From Solirubrobacterales bacterium (GTDB taxonomy: Bacteria; Actinomycetota; Thermoleophilia; Solirubrobacterales; 70-9), in the NCBI GenBank assembly GCA_025936755.1, contig JAICSS010000009.1, positions 1 through 64,000 on the forward strand: a stretch of DNA of 64,000 bases, given 5' to 3'. Positions 35,051 to 42,759 of the stretch are shown piece after piece. The stretch's first letter is position 1, and every line of letters begins with the position of its first letter. The position numbers and the translations under genes were made by a program. A model generated the notes under the pieces. That model did no database searches, had not been told where the DNA came from, and saw only the letters and a list, made by a program, of their open reading frames with translations.

Positions 35051-35844
35051 TCGGCTGGCTCGAGATCCCGCGCGGCTGGCTCGACTCCTTCGGGGAGATC
35101 GGCCGCTTCGGCCTCCGCGTCGCCGGCCTGGTCTACTCGGGCCGGGTCTTCAGGTTCTTCGGCGAGAGCCTGCGGCAGGCGGGGATCCTGATCTTCGGCT
35201 CGGCCCTGATCATCTGGGCCTTCGTCTTCATCCTCGGGCTGCAGTGCGGCCTCCAGGGCGCCTACTTCATCCGCTCGATCGGCGCCCCCTCCCAGGCCGG
35301 CGTCTTCTCGGCCTACTGCGACCTGCGCGAGGGCCTGCCCTACGCCTTCGGCTACATCCTCGCGGCCAAGGTGGGGACCGGGATCGTCGCCGAGATCGGG
35401 GCGATGCGGATCTCCGACGAGGTCGACGCGCTGGAGGTGATGGGGATCCAGCCGATGACCTTCCTCTGCGCCACCCGGCTGCTGGGGGCGTGGATCGCGC
35501 TCCCCTTCCTCTACCTGGTCGGAATCGTGATCATCTACGTGGCCAGCTACATCTCGGTCGTCAACCAGGTGGGCGACGTCTCCTCCGGCGGCTACCTGCT
35601 GATCTTCTGGATGTACCAGAGCCCGCCGGACCTGATCTTCAGCCTGATCAAGGGGATGGTGATGGCGACCGTGATCGTGCTGGTCGGCTGCTACTACGGC
35701 TATACCGCCTCCGGCGGCCCGGTCGGCGTCGGCACCGCCACCGCCAAGTCGATGGTCTTCAACATCGTCGCCGTCCACATCATCGGCATGCTCGGCACGG
35801 TCATCTTCTGGGGCGCAAACCCCAGGGCGCCGATCGGCGGCTGA
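35047..35844 (+). CDS. MlaE/YrbE-type lipid transporter permease (second of pair)
   Basis: 265 residues with the same fold as its neighbour and the motif ISDEVDALEVMGIQP. It begins at a GTG that overlaps the preceding stop (GTGA). Its longer N-terminus is typical of YrbEB. The gene ends one base before the convergent coiled-coil gene, so the operon stops here without the substrate-binding Mce subunits. Confidence 0.92.
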   Translation: MIGWLEIPRGWLDSFGEIGRFGLRVAGLVYSGRVFRFFGESLRQAGILIFGSALIIWAFVFILGLQCGLQGAYFIRSIGAPSQAGVFSAYCDLREGLPYAFGYILAAKVGTGIVAEIGAMRISDEVDALEVMGIQPMTFLCATRLLGAWIALPFLYLVGIVIIYVASYISVVNQVGDVSSGGYLLIFWMYQSPPDLIFSLIKGMVMATVIVLVGCYYGYTASGGPVGVGTATAKSMVFNIVAVHIIGMLGTVIFWGANPRAPIGG

Positions 35845-35845
35845 C

Positions 35846-36154
35846 TCAGCCGCCTTTGGCGAGAATCGCCAACAGCGCGGAGGAGAATCCCAAGGCAAGC
35901 CCGATGCAGATCCGATTGAGGGTGGTCTGCACGGAGCCCATGCCCTTCTTCAATCCGGCAATGTCGCCTTCGACCCGGGTGAATCGCTCGTTCGTCCCGG
36001 CTTCCAGTCGATCGAAGCGCTTGTCGATTTGGACGAATCGCTCGTTCGTCCCCGCTTCCAGTCGATCGAAGCGCCTGTCGATTTGGACGAATCGTTCGTC
36101 GATCCGGGCGAAGCGCTCCTTCTGGGCATCTTCGGGCGGGGCCATCGTCTGCAT
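35846..36154 (-). CDS. Small coiled-coil, C-terminally membrane-anchored protein with 18-residue repeats
   Basis: 102 residues. The N-terminal half is a charged coiled coil with two near-identical 18-residue units (E-R-F-V-Q-I-D-x-R-F-D-R-L-E-A-G-T-N) and a partial third. The end (about 80-98) is one hydrophobic helix. ATG at 36154; frames upstream are open but unlikely. It faces the yrbE operon tail to tail with a one-base gap. The repeat is visible in DNA as well (54-bp tandem copies), so copy number may vary. Function unknown. Confidence 0.7.
   Translation of the reverse strand: MQTMAPPEDAQKERFARIDERFVQIDRRFDRLEAGTNERFVQIDKRFDRLEAGTNERFTRVEGDIAGLKKGMGSVQTTLNRICIGLALGFSSALLAILAKGG
35981..36088. 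repeat. Two 54-bp tandem repeats within the coiled-coil gene
   Basis: GAATCG-headed units start at 35981 and 36035, with a further partial copy at 36089. The units differ by only a few bases, mostly synonymous, indicating recent duplication or gene conversion. The multiple-of-three length preserves the frame. Confidence 0.9.
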
Positions 36155-36218
36155 GGATAGCAGCCTAGCGGAGGAAATGCAACATATTGTCTGAGAAAGT
36201 AAATTCTCTGAAAATTCT

Positions 36219-36992
36219 TCAGCGGTGCCGGTGGCGGCGGAAGGTCTCCTCGACCCATTTGAAGCCGCGGCGGTCGCTGAGGCTCTGGCGGAAGCGCTCC
36301 ATCGCGGGCGGGCGGGGGAGGGTGGGGTCGAGCGGGCCCTCGGGGGGCACGACCACCGGGTAGAAGAGCGAGGCGGCGGTGACGTCGGCGACCGAGAGGC
36401 TCTCGCCGACGAGGAACTCGCCCTTGCCGCGCTCCAGCTCCGCCTCGAGCTTGTCGAAGGCGGCCACGATCGCCTCCCGCGCCCGCTGGGCGGCCTCGTC
36501 GCTGTTGGCTCCGAAGCGGATGCTGGTGAAGGCGCGGGCGTAAGCGCCGACCACCGGTTTCGCCTTCCCCAGCGGGCCCGGCACCGATTCGGCGGCGACC
36601 TCGGCAAAGATCTCGGGCTCCTGGATCAGCTCGTAGAAGGACAGCAGCCGCGCGTGCGGCCCCAGGTTCTCGTCGAACCAGTCCTCCAGCTCGATCGCCC
36701 GCGCCCGCTCCTCGGCGTCGACCGGGTAGAGCGGCGGCTCGGGGTGGATGGACTCCAGCGCGGCGATGATCTCGGTCGAGTCGCCGATCGTGCGGCCGTC
36801 GACCTGCAGCACCGGCAGGGTCGGCTGCGCCCCGCGCGTCAGGAACAGGGCGATCGGGATATGGGTTCCCGGCAGCGGCGAGCGGCGGGCGTGGTCGACC
36901 CCCTTGTACTCGAGTGCCCAGCGGACCTTCTCGGAATAGTGCGAGATGTCGATCTGCCAGAGGACCGGCTTCTGCTCGGTTTGCGCGCTCAT
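36219..36992 (-). CDS. Glutathione S-transferase-fold protein
   Basis: 257 residues. N-terminal thioredoxin-fold GST domain (LWQIDISHYSEKVRWALEYKGV; a Ser replaces the usual CxxC) and an all-alpha C-terminal domain ending near VADVTAASLFYPVVVP. Most actinobacteria lack glutathione and use mycothiol, so the thiol cofactor is uncertain. Divergent from the pterin dehydratase gene by 23 bp. ATG at 36992. Confidence 0.88.
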   Translation of the reverse strand: MSAQTEQKPVLWQIDISHYSEKVRWALEYKGVDHARRSPLPGTHIPIALFLTRGAQPTLPVLQVDGRTIGDSTEIIAALESIHPEPPLYPVDAEERARAIELEDWFDENLGPHARLLSFYELIQEPEIFAEVAAESVPGPLGKAKPVVGAYARAFTSIRFGANSDEAAQRAREAIVAAFDKLEAELERGKGEFLVGESLSVADVTAASLFYPVVVPPEGPLDPTLPRPPAMERFRQSLSDRRGFKWVEETFRRHRHR

Positions 36993-37015
36993 TCTCCGCC
37001 TGCCAGCATAAGCGT

Positions 37016-37294
37016 GTGGCGCTACTCAGCGATGTCGAGATCGAGAAGAGGCTGGCGGGGCTCTCCGGCTGGAAGCGCGAGGGCGACGCGATCGCGAAGA
37101 AGTTCGAGCGCGGCGACTTCGTCGGCAGCGTCCGCTTCGTCGAGAGCCTGGTCGAGCCGGCGGAGGCGATGAACCACCACCCCGACCTGGCGATCTCCTG
37201 GGACACCGTGACGGTGGCGATCTCCTCCCACTCGGAGGGCGGCCTGACGGCAGACGATTTCGCGCTCGCCGAGAAGATCGACGCTCTCACCTGA
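37016..37294 (+). CDS. 4a-hydroxytetrahydrobiopterin dehydratase (pterin carbinolamine dehydratase)
   Basis: 92 residues, the typical short PCD length. The active-site segment AMNHHPDLAISWDTVTV carries the conserved HHP. It recycles 4a-hydroxy-tetrahydropterin, or acts as a coactivator. GTG at 37016 is chosen; the upstream in-frame region overlaps the GST gene on the other strand. First of a tight series of genes reaching 38449. Confidence 0.92.
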   Translation: MALLSDVEIEKRLAGLSGWKREGDAIAKKFERGDFVGSVRFVESLVEPAEAMNHHPDLAISWDTVTVAISSHSEGGLTADDFALAEKIDALT

Positions 37295-37300
37295 TCGGCC

Positions 37301-37651
37301 GTGGCGAAGCGGAGGAAGCAGCGGCGGCCGCGGGAGAAGGCGGCGACGATCGACTACGTCGATCCCGAGGGCAACGTCCTGACCCTGCGCGAAACCCTCA
37401 GCCCCGGCACGGTCGCCAAGGTGGGGGAGGCGCCGGCGGGGGCCGCGACCTCGCAGGACGACGCCTGGCACCGGCGTTTCGAGGTCCTCTTCGAGCGGCT
37501 TGCGGTCCGCTGGGAGATCGCCGGCCTGCCGCTCGAGGGCCAGAAGATGCTGCTCGGCCGCTACCGGATGGCCGATGCCGAGACCCAGCGCTGGGTGCGG
37601 CAGACGATCGCCCGGCACCTCGAGGACCACATCCCCGAGCTGGCGGGCTGA
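37301..37651 (+). CDS. Conserved hypothetical protein, actinobacterial
   Basis: 116 residues. A strongly basic N-terminus (KRRKQRRPREK) is followed by a small beta-rich segment (TIDYVDPEGNVLTLRETLSPGTV) and a helical C-terminal half with conserved-looking aromatic positions (WHRRFEVLFERLAVRWEI). GTG start six bases after the PCD stop. Not recognised. The basic head suggests RNA or ribosome association, which would suit its place just before arfB, but this is inference. Confidence 0.65.
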   Translation: MAKRRKQRRPREKAATIDYVDPEGNVLTLRETLSPGTVAKVGEAPAGAATSQDDAWHRRFEVLFERLAVRWEIAGLPLEGQKMLLGRYRMADAETQRWVRQTIARHLEDHIPELAG

Positions 37652-37655
37652 ACCG

Positions 37656-38063
37656 GTGGCGGAGCTGCGGGTCGACGAGCGCCTCTCCCTGCCGCTGGGG
37701 GAGATCGAGCTGCGCACCAGCCGCTCCTCCGGCCCCGGCGGCCAGCACGCCAACGTCACCGCCTCCCGGGTCGAAGCGGTTTTCGACGTCGAAGCCTCGG
37801 CGAGGCTGACCGACCCGCAGCGGGCGCGGCTGCTGGAGCGGCTCGGCCCCGTCGTCACCGCCGTCGCCCAGGATGCCCGCAGCCAGTCGCGCAACCGCGA
37901 CCTGGCGCTGGAGCGGCTGGCGGCGAAGATCGCCGCGGGCCTGCGGACGCGCCGGCGCCGGCGGCCGACGAAGCCGAGTCGTGCCTCCCGCCAGCGGCGG
38001 CTCGAGCAGAAGCGGCAGACCGGAGAGAAAAAGCGCCGGCGCCGGCGGCCGCCGCTAGAGTGA
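37656..38063 (+). CDS. arfB: Peptidyl-tRNA hydrolase ArfB (YaeJ-like), ribosome rescue
   Basis: 135 residues. Catalytic G-G-Q in [12 protein letters not shown], as in class I release factors without the codon-recognition domains, and a basic, Arg/Lys-rich C-terminal tail (TRRRRRPTK...KKRRRRR) that enters the mRNA channel. Hydrolyses peptidyl-tRNA on stalled ribosomes lacking a stop codon. GTG start at 37656, four bases after the preceding stop. Confidence 0.93.
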   Translation: MAELRVDERLSLPLGEIELRTSRSSGPGGQHANVTASRVEAVFDVEASARLTDPQRARLLERLGPVVTAVAQDARSQSRNRDLALERLAAKIAAGLRTRRRRRPTKPSRASRQRRLEQKRQTGEKKRRRRRPPLE

Positions 38064-38449
38064 GGAAGATGCTCGGCGACGTCAAAGCGACCAGCGGTTT
38101 CGCGGTCGAGGACATGGGCGCCGCGCGCGAGTTCTACGAGGGGACGCTCGGCCTCCGGGTCGAGGTGCTCGACGAGCAGTTCGGCGTGGCGGTGCTGCAC
38201 CTGGCCGGCGGCTACGACGTCTTCATGTATCTGAGCGCCGAGATGACCCCGCCCAGCTACACGATCCTCAACTTCGAGGTCGACGACGTCGACGCCGCCG
38301 TCGCGGAGCTGGGCGAGCGCGGTGTCAGCTTCGAGCGCTACCCCGAGTTCGATCACGACGAGAAGGGCATCGTCCGCGGCCCCGGCCCGCACATCGCCTG
38401 GTTCACCGATCCGTCGGGGAACACCCTTTCGGTGCTGCAGCAGCCGTAG
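38060..38449 (+). CDS. VOC (glyoxalase/bleomycin-resistance) family protein
   Basis: 129 residues, one VOC module with beta-alpha-beta3 repeats ([25 protein letters not shown]; ending [13 protein letters not shown]). The GTG at 38060 overlaps the arfB stop; an ATG at 38069 is an alternative. Members bind metals and act on small metabolites; the substrate is not readable. Last gene of the 37016-38449 run. Confidence 0.88.
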   Translation: MRKMLGDVKATSGFAVEDMGAAREFYEGTLGLRVEVLDEQFGVAVLHLAGGYDVFMYLSAEMTPPSYTILNFEVDDVDAAVAELGERGVSFERYPEFDHDEKGIVRGPGPHIAWFTDPSGNTLSVLQQP

Positions 38450-38509
38450 CCCGGCGCAGGTCCGCCGCGGCAGCACCGGTCGGTGAAATCCCCGGGTGGG
38501 CGCCCCTGA

Positions 38510-38581
38510 TGGGCACGGCTGGTTTCGAACCAGCGACCTCTCGCGTGTGAAGCGAGCGCTCTCCCACTGAGCTACGCGCCC
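38510..38581 (-). tRNA. tRNA-Val (anticodon CAC)
   Basis: Class I tRNA of 72 nt on the minus strand. The acceptor GGGCGCG pairs with CGTGCCC (one G-T), discriminator A. The anticodon loop TTCACAC gives CAC for GUG codons. D-loop AGCTCAGTGGGAGAGC and T-loop GGTTCGAAACC are normal. No encoded CCA. Confidence 0.95.
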
Positions 38582-38616
38582 GGGACGGGGATTGTAGGAC
38601 CGTGGCCGATCCGCCG

Positions 38617-39882
38617 CTAGCCGACGAGTCCGGGCTGGGGCACGGGTCCCTCTCCCTCGGGAAAGGGACCGGTTGGCCGCGGCCGCTCTTCTTCCGCTTC
38701 GAGGCTGCCTTTGCGCAGGGCCATGGCGACGAAGGGGTAGACGAGGGTCGAGAGCATCGCAGCGCCCACCAGGCCCGCGGCCGTCGAAGATCGCATCTTG
38801 CCGGCGTCGATGGCGATCGTCGTTATCGCGACGACGAGGGGGAGCTCGGTGGCCGAGTAGAAGGCCAGCGCGGCACGGTCGCGGAGCCCCATCTCCCTTC
38901 TGTAGAGGAGGAGCATCGGGACGCCGCGGATGACGAGGAAGAGGGCGAAGAAGAGCGCCAGCTTGCCGATCGCCGCGGCCGAGCCGAGCGCGTCGAGGTT
39001 GAAGGCGATGCCGCTGGTGACGAAGAAGAAGGGGACGAAGAAGCCGAAGCCGACCGCGGTCAGCTTCGACTCGAAGATCGCCAGCTCGTGGCCCTTCAGC
39101 GCCATCCGGGTGATCAGGCCGGCGACGAAGCCGCCGAGCAGGACGTCGAGGCCGAGGTCGCCCGCCAGCAGGACCAGCCCGAAGACGAGCACCACGGTCA
39201 CCCGCACCGCCAGCTGGCTGCTCGCCTCGAAGGTCCGTTCCAGCGCCGGCCAGCCTTTCCAGGCGAGGCGCACCGAGAGCAGCGCCACCGCGATCGCCAG
39301 CAGCACGAAGGCGATCAGGATCGCCGACTCGTGCAGGGCGCTCTGGGTCGAGAAGAAGAGCGTCACCAGCAGGATCGGGCCGAACTCGCCGGCCCCGCCG
39401 GCCGCCAGCAGGTGGGTGCCGAAGCGCGTCTTCAGCTCGCCGTTGTCGCGGAGGATCGGGATCAGGGTGCCGATCGCGGTCGTCGCCATCGCCGCCCCGG
39501 TGTAGAGGAAGGAGACGATGATTCCCAGCCCGGCGAGGATGCCGCCGATCCCGAAGGCGAGTCCGACCGAGAGCAGCCAGGCCCAGGCGCCCAGCTCGAG
39601 CGGCCGCCCTTTGACTCGCTGGAAGTCGATCTCGTAGCCGGCGAAGTAGAAGAGCATCCCCAGCCCGAGGTTGGAGAAGAATTCGACGAAGTCGTCGATG
39701 TGGGCGAGGTGGAGGACCTGGGGGCCGACGACGATCCCCAGAACCAGCTCCAGGACCACCACCGGCGGCGCCATCCGCCTCGGCAGCAGGGCGACGACGA
39801 TCGCGGCGATCGCGGCGACCATGACCACGGCGAAGAAGGAGCCGGTGTCGACCTGGACGTGGGCGAGGGGGAGGGCGGTCAC
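38617..39882 (-). CDS. Kef-type cation:proton antiporter (CPA2)
   Basis: 421 residues, about 12-13 TM helices of the sodium/hydrogen-exchanger fold (PPVVVLELVLGIVVGPQVLHL start; late GLRDRAALAFYSATELPLVVAI). No TrkA-N regulatory domain is attached, unlike KefB/C. A short hairpin (GGTCCCT/AGGGACC, 38645-38670) sits in the last codons. Acts in potassium or sodium/proton homeostasis at the inner membrane. ATG at 39880-39882. Confidence 0.9.
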   Translation of the reverse strand: MTALPLAHVQVDTGSFFAVVMVAAIAAIVVALLPRRMAPPVVVLELVLGIVVGPQVLHLAHIDDFVEFFSNLGLGMLFYFAGYEIDFQRVKGRPLELGAWAWLLSVGLAFGIGGILAGLGIIVSFLYTGAAMATTAIGTLIPILRDNGELKTRFGTHLLAAGGAGEFGPILLVTLFFSTQSALHESAILIAFVLLAIAVALLSVRLAWKGWPALERTFEASSQLAVRVTVVLVFGLVLLAGDLGLDVLLGGFVAGLITRMALKGHELAIFESKLTAVGFGFFVPFFFVTSGIAFNLDALGSAAAIGKLALFFALFLVIRGVPMLLLYRREMGLRDRAALAFYSATELPLVVAITTIAIDAGKMRSSTAAGLVGAAMLSTLVYPFVAMALRKGSLEAEEERPRPTGPFPEGEGPVPQPGLVG

Positions 39883-39918
39883 CGCCGCATCCTATGAGCG
39901 CCCGGTAGCATGGGCGAC

Positions 39919-40187
39919 GGACCGTGCTAGGCGGGGAATCAGCGGTGCCCTGTAACCCGAAATCCGCTTAGCGGGGCCGACTACCGTTCCGAGGAGCTGA
40001 CCGTCGGGGTCAGTGCGTCGCGGCGGCGTTGACGGCCGGGTCCTGCGCGACGTGGGCACGCGAATCAGGTCAGGTCCGGAAGGAAGCAGCCTTAAGCGGA
40101 TGCCGCGGGTGCCGCAGGTGAGCCCGGCTCGAGCCTAAAACGACGGACACGCCCGGTGGCCTCGCTTCAGAGGCGGGTGCACGGTCC
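39919..40187 (+). ncRNA. ffs: Signal recognition particle RNA, large (Bacillus) type
   Basis: The domain IV core GTCAGGTCCGGAAGGAAGCA is at about 40070-40089, preceded by an Alu-domain-like GCGGTGCCCTGTAACCCG at about 39942-39959. The ends pair: GGACCGTGC (39919-39927) with GCACGGTCC (40179-40187), giving a ~269-nt RNA like the Bacillus 6S/SRP type rather than the short 4.5S. It scaffolds Ffh and the Alu part slows translation. It ends one base before the stop of the convergent ABC-2 permease gene. Confidence 0.93.
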
Positions 40188-40188
40188 A

Positions 40189-40989
40189 TTAATCGATCAG
40201 GCGCTTGCGCATCTGGTGGATCGCGACCCGCCAGGTGATCGCCGCGAAGGCGACGAGGAAGGCGAAGCGGAGCAGGTCGGCCCATTCGTAGCCGAAGGCG
40301 CCGCCGCGGACCAGTTCGACCAGCTGGTGCAGGGGGTTGACCTGCGCCAGCACCTGGAAGCCCTGCGGCAGCCCGTCGATCGGGAAGAAGGTGCCGGCGA
40401 CGAGGAACAAAGGCGTGACGAAGAGCGCGGTCACGTAGTTGAACTGGTCGATCTTGGCCACCGTCGCCGCCATCGCCACCCCGAAGCCGGAGAAGCCGAG
40501 GGCGGTGACGAAGCAGAAGAGCGGCGTCAGCAGCATCCCCCAGGCCGGGTCGAGGCCGAAGGCGATCGTGACCAGGAGCGGGACGCAGCCGTAGGTGCCC
40601 GAGCGCGCGGCGATCCAGAGCATCTCGGCGCTGACCAGCTCCTCGACGTCGACCGGGGCGGCGAGGATCGCGTCGTAGGTGTTCTGGAAGCGGTGCTTGA
40701 CGAAGGTGCCGAACATCGAGGGCAGGGCGCTGGAGAAGATCACCGCCGTCGCCACCATGCCGGTGCCGACGAACTGGATATAGGGGACGCCGTTGACTTC
40801 GTCGACCAGGGTCGCGCTCAGTCCGAGCCCGAAGGCGAGCAGGTAGACGAGCGGTTCCATCACGCTGGAGAAGGTCGTCCCCTTCCAGTAGGTGCGGAAG
40901 TTCGCGACCTCGCGGCTCATCACCCCGGCGATCGCCGCCCGTTCGAGCCGGCGCAGCCGGCGCGGCGCCGGCGTTGCCACCGCGCTCAT
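40189..40989 (-). CDS. ABC-2 type exporter permease
   Basis: 266 residues, six TM helices of the ABC-2/NodJ/DrrB type (TYWKGTTFSSVMEPLVYLLAFGLGL; FFPIDGLPQGFQVLAQVNPLHQLVELVR motif near the end). Exports a drug, lipid or polysaccharide with the ATPase upstream. ATG at 40989; a longer reading is possible from 41055 but would overlap the ATPase gene. A hairpin lies in the gap. Confidence 0.92.
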   Translation of the reverse strand: MSAVATPAPRRLRRLERAAIAGVMSREVANFRTYWKGTTFSSVMEPLVYLLAFGLGLSATLVDEVNGVPYIQFVGTGMVATAVIFSSALPSMFGTFVKHRFQNTYDAILAAPVDVEELVSAEMLWIAARSGTYGCVPLLVTIAFGLDPAWGMLLTPLFCFVTALGFSGFGVAMAATVAKIDQFNYVTALFVTPLFLVAGTFFPIDGLPQGFQVLAQVNPLHQLVELVRGGAFGYEWADLLRFAFLVAFAAITWRVAIHQMRKRLID

Positions 40990-40995
40990 TCGCCT

Positions 40996-41028
40996 GTTCC
41001 TTTCTGTTGGAGGGGGACGAAAAGGAAC
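40996..41028. repeat. Inverted repeat between ABC ATPase and permease genes
   Basis: GTTCCTTT (40996-41003) and AAAGGAAC (41021-41028), perfect 8-bp arms around a 17-nt centre, in the 49-bp gap. It may set the ratio of the two proteins by RNA stability. Confidence 0.45.
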
Positions 41029-41038
41029 GGACGAATCA

Positions 41039-41926
41039 TCAGTCGGCCTCCTCACCGGTCAGGAGCACGAACACGTCCTCCAGGGAGGCGGCGCGGACGA
41101 CGGCGTCGTCGGGGACGAGGCCGTCGGCCCGCTCGGAGCCGACGATCGCGATCGCCGGCCCGGCCGGGCGCACCGAGAGCCCTCGCGACTCGGCTTCGGC
41201 GCGGGTCTCCGCCAGCCGGTCGGGGGGCCCGTAGACCTCGGCGGTGAAGCGCCCCGCGTGCTCGCCGATCAGCTCGGCCGGGCGGCCGCGGCTGATGATC
41301 CTGCCCTGGTGCATGACCGCCACCTCGTCGGCGAGCCGCTCGGCCTCCTCGATGTAGTGGGTCGACATCAGGATCGTCGTCCCGCGCGCTTTCAGCTCGC
41401 CGATCAGGGTCCACAGCTCGGTCCGGATCTGCGGGTCGAGCCCTACCGTCGGCTCGTCGAGCAGGACCAGGCGCGGCTCGTGGACGAGGCCGCGGGCGAG
41501 CAGCAGCCGCCGCCGCATGCCGCCGGAGAGCTCGTCGACCGCGTCGTGCCGCCGCTCGTGCAGGCGGGCTATGCCGAGCGCTTTGTCAACCGCGGCGCCG
41601 ACGTCGGGGACGCGGTAGAGGCGGGCGAAGATCGCCAGGTTGTCCTCGACGGTGACGTCGACGTCGAGGTTGTCGAGCTGGGGGACGACGCCCATCTGCC
41701 AGCGGGCGGTCTTCGCTTCGGCCGGAAGCTCGTAGTCGAGGACGCGGAGGACGCCGGAGTCGGCGATCGCCTGCCCGGTCAGCAGCCGCATCGTCGTCGA
41801 CTTGCCGGCGCCGTTGGGGCCCAGCAGCCCGAGGCAGATGCCTTCCGGCACCTCGAGGTCGAGACCGTCGACCGCGGTGATCGGCCCGAAGGTCTTGACC
41901 ACGTCGCGTAGCTCGATCGCCGCCAT
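41039..41926 (-). CDS. ABC-2 type exporter ATPase (DrrA/NodI-like)
   Basis: 295 residues. Walker A GPNGAGKST, Q-loop VVPQLDNLD, signature LSGGMRRR, Walker B LVLLDEPTVGLD, H-loop STHYIEEAE; a C-terminal ~70-residue extension of DrrA type. First gene of the exporter pair. ATG at 41926; an extra upstream GTG is one codon earlier. Confidence 0.93.
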   Translation of the reverse strand: MAAIELRDVVKTFGPITAVDGLDLEVPEGICLGLLGPNGAGKSTTMRLLTGQAIADSGVLRVLDYELPAEAKTARWQMGVVPQLDNLDVDVTVEDNLAIFARLYRVPDVGAAVDKALGIARLHERRHDAVDELSGGMRRRLLLARGLVHEPRLVLLDEPTVGLDPQIRTELWTLIGELKARGTTILMSTHYIEEAERLADEVAVMHQGRIISRGRPAELIGEHAGRFTAEVYGPPDRLAETRAEAESRGLSVRPAGPAIAIVGSERADGLVPDDAVVRAASLEDVFVLLTGEEAD

Positions 41927-41970
41927 CACCTGATGGTTTCACGAGCGGACCTTTGACAGCCGCCGCTGCC

Positions 41971-42759
41971 TCAGGGAGAGCAGGCCGACCAGGGCCGGGC
42001 GAAGAGGTCGTAGCCCTTGCGGATGACGCTGAAGTCCAGGCGTTCGGCCTCGGCGCAGATCGCGGTCAGCGGTTCGGTGTATTCGGCGACGAGGACGCGC
42101 TTGCCCGCGTCGACGAAGGGGCTGAACTTTCCGCACTCGTCGTAGGCGAAGCACTCCTCGACCACGGCGAGGTCGAAGCTGCGGAGCAGCGGCCCGACCT
42201 GCTCGGGATCGTTCTTCAGCGCCACCGCCATCCCCCGCCGGTGGACCTCGCGGGCGACCCAGCGGTTGAAGCGCAGCTGGTCGCCGGCGGTGAGGGGGAA
42301 GCCGGTCCTGTTTTCATAGCCGGCGACGTTGTCGGGCTCGACGGCGTCGAAGCCCTTGCGCCGGCAGAGGTCGAAGCGCCGGCGCAGGACCGGCGCCAGC
42401 AGGTCGAGCCGGCGGATGTCGAGCCAGCGCTCGTCGGGATAGCCTTCGTAGGCGCGGCCGAGGACCGTCTTCGGGAAGTCGCTCGCGTCGGGCCGGTAGC
42501 TCTCCCAGGAGCCGACGTCGAGGTAGCAGATGACCTTCCGTCCCATCCGGTGCAGCCTCGCGACCGTCCTCGCGGCGACTTCGAAGCCGTCGACCTCGTA
42601 GACCGCGGCGTCGATCGACGTATCGATCTTCCCCTGCAGCTGCCACTGCCAGGCGGCGGTCGTCGGCTTCGGATGCCAGCGGGCGGCGGCCGGGGAGGCG
42701 AGGAGGAGCGCGGCGGCGAGCGCCGCCGGGGCGAGGGCGGCGATCCTGCGCGCGGTCAC
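41971..42759 (-). CDS. Secreted GH114 family, endo-alpha-1,4-polygalactosaminidase-like
   Basis: 262 residues. Signal peptide (RRIAALAPAALAAALLLAS...AAA), then a TIM-barrel-like domain: W-Q-W-Q-L-Q-G start, KVICYLDVGSWE, GFDAVEPDNV, NDPEQ and VVEECFAYDECGKF, the motifs of the polygalactosaminidase/TIGR01370 family. Acts outside on galactosamine-containing polymers. GTG at 42759 overlaps the stop of the next gene (upstream in the operon), so the two are coupled. Confidence 0.88.
   Translation of the reverse strand: MTARRIAALAPAALAAALLLASPAAARWHPKPTTAAWQWQLQGKIDTSIDAAVYEVDGFEVAARTVARLHRMGRKVICYLDVGSWESYRPDASDFPKTVLGRAYEGYPDERWLDIRRLDLLAPVLRRRFDLCRRKGFDAVEPDNVAGYENRTGFPLTAGDQLRFNRWVAREVHRRGMAVALKNDPEQVGPLLRSFDLAVVEECFAYDECGKFSPFVDAGKRVLVAEYTEPLTAICAEAERLDFSVIRKGYDLFARPWSACSP

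Noticed and set aside
35981-36088. Regular repeats that could be read as a CRISPR array
   Set aside because: The 54-bp units are tandem without spacers, are a multiple of three and code for a coiled coil; no cas genes are present.
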